A stretch of 49,139 bases of DNA, from assembly GCA_029265795.1 (NCBI GenBank), contig JAJUGV010000012.1:1-49139 (forward strand). The letters run 5' to 3'. Position numbers and translations under genes: made by a program. This document shows, piece by piece, positions 38,317 through 46,579 of this stretch (positions within the stretch are counted from its first letter, which is position 1; every line of letters starts with the position of its first letter). Origin of the DNA: Alcaligenaceae bacterium. Its GTDB lineage: Bacteria > Pseudomonadota > Gammaproteobacteria > Burkholderiales > Burkholderiaceae_B. The notes under the pieces are model-generated. The model did no database searches and was not told the origin of the DNA. It worked only from the letters and a program-made list of their open reading frames with translations.

Positions 38317-38337
38317 ATGAGCGTTCTGTTTCTGTGA
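38317..38337 (+). CDS. Possible 6-codon leader peptide overlapping the GGDEF/EAL start
   Basis: GGAG, 6 nt, then ATG AGC GTT CTG TTT CTG TGA gives a peptide MSVLFL. Its stop overlaps a GTG (GTGA, 38334-38337) that is in frame with the large signalling protein. The GTG itself has no ribosome binding site at normal distance. Translation may therefore pass from the leader to the GTG; this is inferred from layout only. Confidence 0.35.
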   Translation: MSVLFL

Positions 38338-41216
38338 CCGCGTCTGCAACGACACGAATCTGGCGTATCGCACGGGGTCTGGGCCTTCGCAAGAAGGTGG
38401 CCCTCGTCTTCATAGGCATGTTGTTGGTAGCCGGCCTGAACCTTGGCCTACTGCATCGCATGCTGCAAGATTTCAATGGTGTCGCGGCGACCGCCACAGT
38501 CGCCGGCAAATTACGCATGCTGGGACAGAAGCTGGCCTATGAAACCCTTGCATCCAGCATTGGGCTTACGGGCGAGCACGATGCCATTGAGCACGATATT
38601 GTCGACTTCGAGGCGGCCTATCTGGTCTTGCGCAGTGGGGGCACCGCGTTTGATGAACGAATTCGGCCGCTAGGGCCGAACCATGATACGGCCATGAACC
38701 GGGTATGGCTGGCATGGCAACACTATCGCAACCAGATCCGTATGTTGTTGGCGTCAGCCGACGGCTCAGTATCTTTGGGTTTGGTCGGGCAGCAGGCCGC
38801 ACTGGCCAGCGTTTCCGCGACCCTGCTTGAGCGCACTGACGATCTCATCAAAGATCTGGTCCAGGAAGCCCAGGCTACTCAGCAAGATGTCTTGGGCAGG
38901 ATGTACGCCCTTCTCGCGCTGAACGCCTTAATACTTCTTGCGGTATATCTCGCCGTGAGTCAGCAGATTGTCGTGCCCTTGCAGCGGCTCGCCCAGCATT
39001 GTCGCGAATTGGCCAAGGGCAATTACGGAGAGCGTGTCATACATCCGTACAACGACGAAATCGGCCAGCTCGCGCAAGCGCTAAACCAGTCCTCGCAGCA
39101 AATCGGCGAGTTAATGAAGGCTATCGACCGCGAGCGCAAAGAGTTGCATCGCACCAGCGCCATGTTCCAGGGCGTTGCGCGCAATGCGGTAACGGGAGTG
39201 TTCGTCATCGACGGCGACATGCGCTTTCGCTATGTAAACCGCAAGCTGGCACAGATGTTTGGCTATGGGCCTGAAGAAATGTGTAACGGGATGACCGTGC
39301 GCGATCTCTTAATGGTGTCGGGCTCCGACGCGTGGTGGGAACACATCACGGGGGATAAGCGGCAACGCAGTCAGGTGCGCAGCACCTCGCATTACGAAAC
39401 GCGAGCTTGGCACCGGGATCGCACACCTGTCGATATTGAAGTATTTGCTTCGCGCATGGCGCTTGACGGCACCCCGGCCACAATAGGCATCGTGCTGGAC
39501 GTGACCGAGCGCAAGAAGGCCGAGGCCTCAATTCGACGGGCGGCTCTGGTGTACGCAAATACCAGTGAAGCTGTGGTGGTGACCGATTCTCAAGGGGTGA
39601 TTCTAGATATCAACCCTGCGTTCACGTCTATTACCGGATACACAGCGGAAGAAGCGTTGGGCAAGAGGATGAGCCTGTTGGCATCCGGCCGCCACGATAG
39701 TGACTTCTATGCTGCCATGTGGCGCAGCCTTAATACCACCGGCAAATGGTCCGGTGATATCTGGAATCGTCGCAAAGATGGCTCTGAATATGTGGAGCGC
39801 CTCACCATCGACACTTCGTACAACGAAAACGGGACGGTGAACTGTCATATCGGCCTGTTCGCGGATGTGACGGCGGAGCGGCTTAAAGAAGAAACGATTT
39901 GGAGGCAAGCGCACTTCGATCACCTTACAGGCCTGCCGAATCGCCAAATGTTCCATGAGGAGCTGAAGACGGCAATGGAACGGGCGGACTACAGCAGTCG
40001 CGGTATGGCCCTCATTTATTTGGATCTCGACTTTTTCAAAGAAGTCAACGATTCGCTGGGGCACGATAAGGGCGATGAGCTGTTGAAGGAAGTGGCGCGT
40101 CGCCTGAGCAGGTCGGTGCGCAGCGGAGATCTGGTCGCACGCCTGGGGGGAGACGAATTCACCGTCATACTAACGAATGGCGATGACCTTGACCGCCTTG
40201 ATACGGTCTGCCGTCGGATACTGAAAGCGGTGTCAGAGCCGTACACGCTAATGCACAACGTGGTGACGGTATCCGCCAGCCTGGGGGTGACTCTCTATCC
40301 GCGTGATGCGCGTAACGTAACCGAGCTGTTGCAGAATGCCGACCTTGCCATGTACAGCGCCAAGGATGCGGGCCGCAACCAGTACCGCTATTTCGCCCTA
40401 GCCATGCAATTGCAGGCGCAAGATCGGCGCGAACTGCTGCGCGAGCTTCATCACGCTATGGATCGCCAAGAATTCGAACTGTTTTTCCAGCCCATTGTGG
40501 ATCTCAATAGCGGGACTGTCTGCAAAGCAGAGGCGCTGATACGTTGGCGACACCCCAAACGGGGCACGGTCGGGCCGGCGGACTTCATTCCTCTGGCCGA
40601 GGATTCGGGGATGATCGTGCCTATCGGTGACTGGGTGTTCCGCAGCGCTGCAGACCACGCGGCAGCATGGCGTCAACGTCTGGGCAGCGATTTCCAGGTG
40701 AGTGTGAACGTCTCGCCCGCACAGTTTATGAGCGATGAGCTGGATCCCGCCGAATGGCTCGCCTGTGTCAACGGCTTAGGCATGCCGGGTGCAGCCGTGC
40801 TGGTGGAAATCACCGAAAGGGTGCTGATGAAAGCGGACAGTGCCGCAAAGAACAAACTGCTCGCGTTCCGTGATGCGGGCGTGCAAGTGGCGCTGGATGA
40901 TTTTGGAACCGGCTATTCGTCGATGGCCTACCTAAAGCGGTTCGATATCGACTTCATCAAAATCGACCAGCTTTTCGTGCGCAACATTACTTCGGACGCC
41001 GATGACCTGGCGTTGTGTCAGGCCATGATCGCCATGGCACATCGGCTCGGACTGAAGGTCGTGGCGGAAGGGGTGGCTACCGAAGCGCAGCATGCACTGC
41101 TTGCGAAGGCCGGATGCGACTATGCGCAGGGCTACCTATACGCGAAGCCGTTACCGGCGGATGAATTTGAGGCGCTACTGGAAGGGGGAGTGTTGCCCTT
41201 GGTCAGCAACGCCTAG
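38334..41216 (+). CDS. PilJ-like/HAMP/PAS/GGDEF/EAL cyclic-di-GMP signalling protein
   Basis: This is a membrane-bound enzyme that may both make and degrade c-di-GMP. From a GTG at 38334 (960 aa; the frame is open to a TTG at 38271): TM1 about 22-42, then a periplasmic domain starting AGKLRMLGQKLA, which resembles the PilJ/NarX-type nitrate-sensor module. TM2 lies near 190-210, followed by HAMP, two PAS domains (about 275-395 and 400-515), GGDEF at 605-609 and EAL at 733-735. The GGDEF is intact with an RxxD inhibitory site (RSGD) upstream. The EAL domain keeps EALIRW, NVSPAQF, LDDFGTGYSS, IKIDQLF and VAEGVAT, so both activities look possible. Confidence 0.92.
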   Translation: MTASATTRIWRIARGLGLRKKVALVFIGMLLVAGLNLGLLHRMLQDFNGVAATATVAGKLRMLGQKLAYETLASSIGLTGEHDAIEHDIVDFEAAYLVLRSGGTAFDERIRPLGPNHDTAMNRVWLAWQHYRNQIRMLLASADGSVSLGLVGQQAALASVSATLLERTDDLIKDLVQEAQATQQDVLGRMYALLALNALILLAVYLAVSQQIVVPLQRLAQHCRELAKGNYGERVIHPYNDEIGQLAQALNQSSQQIGELMKAIDRERKELHRTSAMFQGVARNAVTGVFVIDGDMRFRYVNRKLAQMFGYGPEEMCNGMTVRDLLMVSGSDAWWEHITGDKRQRSQVRSTSHYETRAWHRDRTPVDIEVFASRMALDGTPATIGIVLDVTERKKAEASIRRAALVYANTSEAVVVTDSQGVILDINPAFTSITGYTAEEALGKRMSLLASGRHDSDFYAAMWRSLNTTGKWSGDIWNRRKDGSEYVERLTIDTSYNENGTVNCHIGLFADVTAERLKEETIWRQAHFDHLTGLPNRQMFHEELKTAMERADYSSRGMALIYLDLDFFKEVNDSLGHDKGDELLKEVARRLSRSVRSGDLVARLGGDEFTVILTNGDDLDRLDTVCRRILKAVSEPYTLMHNVVTVSASLGVTLYPRDARNVTELLQNADLAMYSAKDAGRNQYRYFALAMQLQAQDRRELLRELHHAMDRQEFELFFQPIVDLNSGTVCKAEALIRWRHPKRGTVGPADFIPLAEDSGMIVPIGDWVFRSAADHAAAWRQRLGSDFQVSVNVSPAQFMSDELDPAEWLACVNGLGMPGAAVLVEITERVLMKADSAAKNKLLAFRDAGVQVALDDFGTGYSSMAYLKRFDIDFIKIDQLFVRNITSDADDLALCQAMIAMAHRLGLKVVAEGVATEAQHALLAKAGCDYAQGYLYAKPLPADEFEALLEGGVLPLVSNA

Positions 41217-41236
41217 GGAAAAGCGGCCGGCGCAGT

Positions 41237-41857
41237 TTAGTTAAGTGCCATCACCTTGCGAATGTCCTCTACACTTTGTTCGGGTGTTTGTTCATGCCGC
41301 AGGGCGACCCGCAGCTTACCCTGCCGGTCGAACACATAGGTGAGGGCGGTGTGCTCCATCGTGTAGGAGTTGCCGGTAGGCACCTTGGCATAATAGACAC
41401 GGTAGGCTTTTGCGACCGCAGCGGTTTCTTCGAGGCTGCCATACAGGCCTAAGAAGCTGGGGTCGAATGCCTGAGCGTATTCGCGCAGAACTTCCGGCGT
41501 ATCGCGCTCCGGATCGACGGTAATGAACAGTACCTGCAGGTCATCACCGTCTTTGCCGAGCAGGGACTTAATTTGGGAAGCATTCACCAGGGCCGTCGGG
41601 CAGACGTCGGGGCATTGGGTAAAACCGAAGAACATCATGACCACCTTGCCTTTGAAGTCTTCCAGGGTCCGTACCCGGCCGTCGGGATCTTTCAGGCGGA
41701 AACCGTCACCGAAGCTAGCGCCCGAGAGATCTATGCCGTGAACATCCTGAAGACTGGCTTCCGACTTGCCACAAGCGGCGAGGGGGAAGGCCAGAACTGC
41801 GGCACTGAGCGCCGCCAGAAGGGTTCGGCGGGGGGTGGAAAAGCGTGACGATGGCAT
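41237..41857 (-). CDS. SCO1/SenC-family copper chaperone or thiol reductase
   Basis: This protein probably helps assemble the CuA centre of cytochrome oxidase or manages periplasmic copper and thiols. The 206-aa protein has a lipoprotein signal (LAAC29), a thioredoxin fold, the copper motif CPDVC (Cys82, Cys86) and the third ligand His169 in YTMEHTALTYVFD. FITVDPERDTPEVLREYAQAFD is a family mark. No cox gene is adjacent in this window. It diverges from slyX, with a palindrome in between. Confidence 0.93.
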   Translation of the reverse strand: MPSSRFSTPRRTLLAALSAAVLAFPLAACGKSEASLQDVHGIDLSGASFGDGFRLKDPDGRVRTLEDFKGKVVMMFFGFTQCPDVCPTALVNASQIKSLLGKDGDDLQVLFITVDPERDTPEVLREYAQAFDPSFLGLYGSLEETAAVAKAYRVYYAKVPTGNSYTMEHTALTYVFDRQGKLRVALRHEQTPEQSVEDIRKVMALN

Positions 41858-41956
41858 GCGTGCTCCAGATGGACATCAGAACAGGAAATCTCAAAAAGCT
41901 TACACCAAAGCCCGCGTTCATCGTTTGATGCAGGCGAAGCCCGGAGGCCGAACCGA

Positions 41957-41984
41957 TAAATACTAGGGTTTACACTAGCATTTA
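41957..41984. promoter_or_regulatory. Palindrome between SCO and slyX genes
   Basis: TAAATACTAG (41957-41966) and CTAGCATTTA (41975-41984) form an inverted repeat matching at 9 of 10 positions with an 8-bp centre. It lies between divergent genes, as expected of an operator. The binding protein is unknown. Confidence 0.4.
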
Positions 41985-42017
41985 GCGTGTGCCCTTCAGA
42001 TTCACGTGAAGAGAACA

Positions 42018-42218
42018 ATGAAAGAACGTTTGGTTGACATAGAGCTCAAACTTGTGAGCCTGGAAGATACAGTACAAAGCCTGAACGAACAGCTCTACGA
42101 GCAAGGTCGTCAGCTCGACGAACTGCGTGCGCTGTGTCGCATGCTGCTTCAGCGCCTTGAAGATCCGACAGATCCTGCCGGGGGGCTTCCGGCGAACGAA
42201 CGTCCGCCTCACTATTAA
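42018..42218 (+). CDS. slyX: SlyX family protein
   Basis: SlyX is a small coiled-coil protein of unknown function, widespread in proteobacteria. The sequence has heptad-like MKERLVDIELKLVSLEDTVQSLNEQLYEQGRQLDELRALCRMLLQRL and the family's proline-rich end with ERPPHY. An in-frame GTG four codons earlier (42006) is possible; I take the ATG at 42018 (66 aa). The MFS gene starts 21 bp downstream and is probably co-transcribed. Confidence 0.93.
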   Translation: MKERLVDIELKLVSLEDTVQSLNEQLYEQGRQLDELRALCRMLLQRLEDPTDPAGGLPANERPPHY

Positions 42219-42239
42219 TGCCGGCAGCAAGGAAAGGCA

Positions 42240-43640
42240 ATGACCCATAGAACAGGCGGATGGTCCGAACTGCTTTCGGGCCGTAATGGTTTGCGTTCGC
42301 TCGCCCTTGCCGGCGGCGTCGCATTGCATGCCAGTAATGTGTACATGGTTACCACTATTCTGCCCTCGGCGGTGCGGGACATTGGTGGGCTGGCATATTA
42401 CGCGTGGAACATGACATTGTTCGTAGCCGCGTCGATTTTCGGCTCGGCCGTTACGCCGCGCCTGCTTTCCGGCATGGGGCCGCGCCCGGCACTCCTGTGG
42501 GCCATTGTGATTTTCGTACTGGGAAGTGCGGCTTGTGCGCTTGCGCCGAACATGCCGTGGATGCTCGTCGGGCGCAGCGTTCAGGGCTTGGGCGGCGGTC
42601 TATTGCTGGGATTAAGCTATTCCTGTGTGCGACTGCTTTTTGAGGAACGCTTGTGGTCGCGCGCGATGGTGTTGGTTTCCAGCATGTGGGGCGTTGCGAC
42701 TCTCGCAGGGCCCGCCATTGGCGGCATATTTGCAGAAATTGGTTATTGGCGCGGCGCTTTCTGGGCGATGTTACCCCTTTCAGCCGGGCTGGCTGCACTG
42801 GTGATTTCACAGGTATCGGCTTCGCAGCGTGGTAGTAACAGGCCGGCGGCAGCGCCGTTTGGCAAGATTGCCGGACTAGTGATCACCGTGTTACTGGTTT
42901 CCGTAGGTAGTCTGTCACCGCAATGGCACTGGAATCTTTTGTCCATTGTGATCGGCACGGTGCTCACCGTGCTCATCGCCCGTGCCGACCGAGACGCGCA
43001 GCGCCCTCTGTTGCCGCAGGGGTCCTACAAGCCGGGGTCGGCCCTGGCTAGTCTGTATGTCTGCATTGCCCTGCTAAGCATTGGTGTCTGCACCGAGATC
43101 TATATTCCCTATTTCCTGCAGACCATACACGGGCAGTCCCCTCTACTTGCGGGATACTGGATGGTGCTGATGTCTGCCGGCTGGACGGCCGGCTCATTCA
43201 TGAGTTCCGGACGCAGAAAGCCGGTGGCTGACAGGTTGATGTTCATCGGCCCCTGGGTTTCGGCCGCGGGTCTGTTAGCTTTGGGCCTGCTAATGCCCAT
43301 CGGTTCGGGGGGAGCCATTGTCTGGGCGATGATAGGCCCGCTGTTTCTGGTGGGAGTGGGAATCGGATTTTGTTGGCCGAACATGCTTACCCGCATCTTC
43401 AAGGCGGCGCCGGCGGGGCAGGAAAACATTGCTTCAGCGGCGATCACGACCTTGCAGCTGTATGCCATTGCCCTGGGCTCCAGCTTGGCCGGCTTGGTAG
43501 CCAATCTGGCAGGTCTGGCGGACCCGGGGGGCGAGGAAGGGGCGCGCCAGGCCGCCTATGCTTTGTTTTTTGTGTTCGCACTGGCCCCGGCGGCAGCCGG
43601 TTTGATGTCCGGAGGCGCCCGCCGTGCGACGGGCGCCTGA
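42240..43640 (+). CDS. MFS transporter
   Basis: This is a major-facilitator inner-membrane transporter of 466 aa. The N-terminal half has NVYMVTTILPSAVRDIGG, GSAVTPRLLSGMGPRPALL (motif-A region between helices 2 and 3), and VGRSVQGLGGGLLLGLSYSCVR, which resembles DHA2-like drug exporters. The helix count is about 12 to 14; I cannot fix it by eye. The substrate is unknown. The ribosome binding site AAGGAAAGG lies between slyX and this start. Confidence 0.88.
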   Translation: MTHRTGGWSELLSGRNGLRSLALAGGVALHASNVYMVTTILPSAVRDIGGLAYYAWNMTLFVAASIFGSAVTPRLLSGMGPRPALLWAIVIFVLGSAACALAPNMPWMLVGRSVQGLGGGLLLGLSYSCVRLLFEERLWSRAMVLVSSMWGVATLAGPAIGGIFAEIGYWRGAFWAMLPLSAGLAALVISQVSASQRGSNRPAAAPFGKIAGLVITVLLVSVGSLSPQWHWNLLSIVIGTVLTVLIARADRDAQRPLLPQGSYKPGSALASLYVCIALLSIGVCTEIYIPYFLQTIHGQSPLLAGYWMVLMSAGWTAGSFMSSGRRKPVADRLMFIGPWVSAAGLLALGLLMPIGSGGAIVWAMIGPLFLVGVGIGFCWPNMLTRIFKAAPAGQENIASAAITTLQLYAIALGSSLAGLVANLAGLADPGGEEGARQAAYALFFVFALAPAAAGLMSGGARRATGA

Positions 43641-43647
43641 TGCGTCG

Positions 43648-44478
43648 TTAAGAGAAGCTGGCGGGGTCGGGGCCTGTGCGCCCATCGGGGCTGTCCAGCT
43701 TTGCTATGGACTGCATGTCGTGGGCGGACAACTGGAAGTCGAATAAAGCCAGGTTTTCGCGCAGGCGTTCGATATTGACGCTTTTGGGAATCAGCATGTG
43801 TCCCAGCTGCAGATGCCAACGCAGGATGACCTGGGCGACGCTACGCTCCAGCCTGGCTGCGATGCTCTTGAGGATGGGGTCGTCATGCAAGGAACCCCGG
43901 GCGATCGGGCTCCAGGCTTCCGTAATAATGTCATTTTCCGCGTGGTATTGCCGCAATTCGGCCTGCTGGAACCGTGGGTGGAGCTCCACTTGGTTCACAA
44001 CCGGCAGGACGCCGGTTTCATCCAGCAGCTCCTGAAGCTGTTCAGCGTTGAAATTGCACACCCCGATGGATTTCGCCAGGCCTTCGTCTCGCAACTGGAT
44101 CAAGGTTTCCCAGGCCTGCACAAACTGGCCTTGCTGTGGCACCGGCCAGTGAATCAGGTAAAGGTCGACATAATCCAGACCGAGGCGCTCGAGACTGCTC
44201 TCGAAGGCGGGGCGTGCCAGCCCGTGTGCGTGCACGTCGTTCCACAGCTTGGTGGCTACAAAGAGTTCTTCGCGCGCAACGCCACTCTTTCTGATGCCAC
44301 GACCTACGCCTGCTTCGTTACCGTATGCTGAGGCAGTGTCGATAGAGCGGTACCCGAGTCCGATAGCTTGGCCCACCACGTCTTCTGCAGCGTCTTGCGG
44401 AATCTGCCAGGTACCGAGCCCTACGGCGGGAGCCTGACAGCCATCGTGAAAAGTCAGAGTCTGCTGAACCTGAGTCAT
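43648..44478 (-). CDS. Aldo/keto reductase (2,5-diketogluconate reductase type)
   Basis: This is an NADPH-dependent aldehyde/ketone reductase of the AKR5 type (DkgA/DkgB-like). The 276-aa barrel has the full tetrad Asp47 and Tyr52 (SIDTASAYGNE), Lys77 (FVATKLWND) and His110 (DLYLIHWPVP), plus the C-terminal cofactor motif LIPKSVNIERLREN. The physiological substrate is unknown; methylglyoxal or sugar-derived carbonyls are common in the family. It converges with the MFS gene, 7 bp apart, and diverges from the LysR gene. Confidence 0.92.
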   Translation of the reverse strand: MTQVQQTLTFHDGCQAPAVGLGTWQIPQDAAEDVVGQAIGLGYRSIDTASAYGNEAGVGRGIRKSGVAREELFVATKLWNDVHAHGLARPAFESSLERLGLDYVDLYLIHWPVPQQGQFVQAWETLIQLRDEGLAKSIGVCNFNAEQLQELLDETGVLPVVNQVELHPRFQQAELRQYHAENDIITEAWSPIARGSLHDDPILKSIAARLERSVAQVILRWHLQLGHMLIPKSVNIERLRENLALFDFQLSAHDMQSIAKLDSPDGRTGPDPASFS

Positions 44479-44657
44479 TCGACCTCCTTTTGATGCGTGA
44501 GCGCCGATGCACGGCCGCGGGTCTGCACGAAGCGCCGATTATAAGGCCCGTGGGGTGCAACTTATCAGACAACGTGACGAATGTGCCCCTTATTATTGGT
44601 TAATTTCATGTAAAGATAGATTAAAATTTGTCATAATCGCCTTATCGAGCATCTAAC

Positions 44658-45659
44658 ATGGAAATTCGTCAATTCGAGGCATTCGCGGCAGTCCATGCCT
44701 CTGGTAGTGTGACGGCTGCTGCACGGTTGTTGGACCGCTCTCAGCCGGTGGTCAGTCGCCAACTGCAGGATCTCGAACAGGAACTCGGCTTTACTCTATT
44801 TACGCGCACACGCCCGCAGGTCACCCTCACTGAACAGGGTCGCCAGTTCCTCGAGGAAGTGCGTAATGTCCTCACCGGTCTACAGCAGCTCGAGGCTCGT
44901 TCACGCGAAATCGCGGAAGGTCGGGCACAACCTCTACGTCTGGCCAGTTCACTATCGCTCAGTGCCGGCTTGATGCCTGCCGTACTGGCCAAAATCTTTG
45001 AAAGCGACGAGACCTTCCAGCCCAAACTAAATATGGACGTCATGCCGTCCGGGCATATCGTCCCCGCGCTGCTTGACGGCAGCGTTGATGTCGCATTCAC
45101 CAGTTTGCCACTCGAGCTCGGGCGCTGTCAGCTGCATTGGTGTGCTCAGGTGCCGTGCCAGGTGGCGTTGCCCGAGTCACACCCGCTGGTTGCCGAGCCG
45201 GTCATCAGTGCTGTGCAGCTAATCGATGACACGGTCATCACACCGTCGAATGCTTCTCGTATGCGGCACCGTCTTTCCACGGCGTTGTTGCATCCGTCAC
45301 GGCCTCGTAATCGGCGCCAGGTCATTACGAGTTCAACCATGAGCGCCATCATGATGGTTCGTGCCGGTATGGGAGTGGCTCTGGTGGACCCCTGCCTGGC
45401 CTTGCATGTGCAACCTGAAGGCGTCGTTTACCGACCGTTCGACTCCTACGTCCCGTATATGTTCGGTGCGCTGACCCATAGCGGGCGCCCGTTGTCAGAC
45501 GAAGCGCTGCATATTATCGAGGCGGTGCGCGAATATGCTTTCAGCAATATCCCCCAAATTATCGAAGGTGACAGCTCAGGGGTGCCTACTGTCGCCGAGC
45601 CCCAGCCTAACGGCTTTTCTGAGGATGCCGTCGCGCAAGACGCGTCCGGCAAGGTATAA
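44658..45659 (+). CDS. LysR-family transcriptional regulator
   Basis: The 333-aa regulator has an N-terminal winged helix-turn-helix (MEIRQFEAFAAVHASGSVTAAARLLDRSQPVVSRQLQDLEQELG, residues 1-60) and a periplasmic-binding-like effector domain from about 90 to 295. The upstream region is distinctly AT-rich. It converges with a dehydrogenase and Bug-receptor gene pair that may be its targets (inference). LysR regulators usually control divergent genes, which here would be the aldo/keto reductase. Confidence 0.93.
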   Translation: MEIRQFEAFAAVHASGSVTAAARLLDRSQPVVSRQLQDLEQELGFTLFTRTRPQVTLTEQGRQFLEEVRNVLTGLQQLEARSREIAEGRAQPLRLASSLSLSAGLMPAVLAKIFESDETFQPKLNMDVMPSGHIVPALLDGSVDVAFTSLPLELGRCQLHWCAQVPCQVALPESHPLVAEPVISAVQLIDDTVITPSNASRMRHRLSTALLHPSRPRNRRQVITSSTMSAIMMVRAGMGVALVDPCLALHVQPEGVVYRPFDSYVPYMFGALTHSGRPLSDEALHIIEAVREYAFSNIPQIIEGDSSGVPTVAEPQPNGFSEDAVAQDASGKV

Positions 45660-45669
45660 CGCCGTGTCG

Positions 45670-46521
45670 CTATAAGTCGGTGCGGCTCAGCATATGCACG
45701 CCGGCTTGGGGGCCGAACCGCGCCGATGCCGTGTCGATACGTTGCAGTAGCAAGTCCAGCATGTCCGTGGGCAGCTTGTTGCGCGTGGCCTCGTCGCGGG
45801 CCAGGCGCACGTCTTTGCGCAACTGTCCAAGGGTGAAGGACTGGTTATCGGACCCACAGAGCATGCGTTCGGCATAGGTCTGAAAAAGCTTGCCGGATGC
45901 CGGGCCGCTGCCTATGGCCTCAAGGACTGTTGCGGGTGGAAAGGCATCGTGTCTGGCCAGTGCGAGGCCATCGGCCAGTCCAAGGAATATGCCCGCCAGC
46001 ACGGTTTGATTCACTAGCTTCATGCGGTAGCCCGAGCCGATATCCCCGCAATGAACGATCTGTGAACTTAGTGTCCGAAGCACGGGCAGGCCGGTTTGCA
46101 GCCAAGAGTCGCCGCCTCCGGTGAAACAGGTCAGGGCGCCTTCCGCGGCATCGGCCACGCTGCCTGTGACCGGGGCATCTATGAAGCCGGCCGACACCTC
46201 CGTAGCCGTTTCCAGGCAACGCTGTGCCACTGCCGGAGCAGCGGTGGTCATGTCGATGAAAAGGGTATTGGGCTGCATGCCTGCCCGCATTGCTCTGTAG
46301 ACCTCATCGACATCGCTGGTGTCGCGCAACATGGTGATAACGATATGGCTGCGTTGCGCCAACTCGATGAGGTCTGTCGCTACTTGAGCACCGCGCCGTT
46401 TGAATTCCAATGCCTGTTCTGGGTTACGCGCCCAAACCCATAGTGGAAAACCGGCGGAGAGCAGGCGCCTGGCCATCGTCCCGCCCATCTTACCCAGCCC
46501 GATCCAGCCGATGGTCGTCAT
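45670..46521 (-). CDS. 3-hydroxyisobutyrate dehydrogenase-family NAD(P) oxidoreductase
   Basis: This is a beta-hydroxyacid dehydrogenase. The 283-aa protein has the dinucleotide fold TTIGWIGLGKMGGTMARRLLSAGF, the substrate-binding FIDAPVTGSVADAAEGALT, and the catalytic Lys region GYRMKLVNQTVLAGI. Members act on 3-hydroxyisobutyrate, tartronate semialdehyde and similar hydroxy acids; I cannot choose among them. It is followed on the same strand by no other gene before the LysR stop and is preceded by the Bug receptor gene 58 bp upstream. Confidence 0.9.
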   Translation of the reverse strand: MTTIGWIGLGKMGGTMARRLLSAGFPLWVWARNPEQALEFKRRGAQVATDLIELAQRSHIVITMLRDTSDVDEVYRAMRAGMQPNTLFIDMTTAAPAVAQRCLETATEVSAGFIDAPVTGSVADAAEGALTCFTGGGDSWLQTGLPVLRTLSSQIVHCGDIGSGYRMKLVNQTVLAGIFLGLADGLALARHDAFPPATVLEAIGSGPASGKLFQTYAERMLCGSDNQSFTLGQLRKDVRLARDEATRNKLPTDMLDLLLQRIDTASARFGPQAGVHMLSRTDL

Positions 46522-46579
46522 GTTTGGCTCCTTATGACTGCGTGCTTGTCCAGGTTGTACTGCTCACAGCCTAAAGCAG

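Noticed and set aside
38077..38337. 86-codon plus-strand frame overlapping the 3' end of the HdeD-like gene and ending at the GTGA junction
   Set aside because: Most of it is out of frame inside a real gene; only the last six codons after GGAG have a plausible start, reported separately as a leader peptide.
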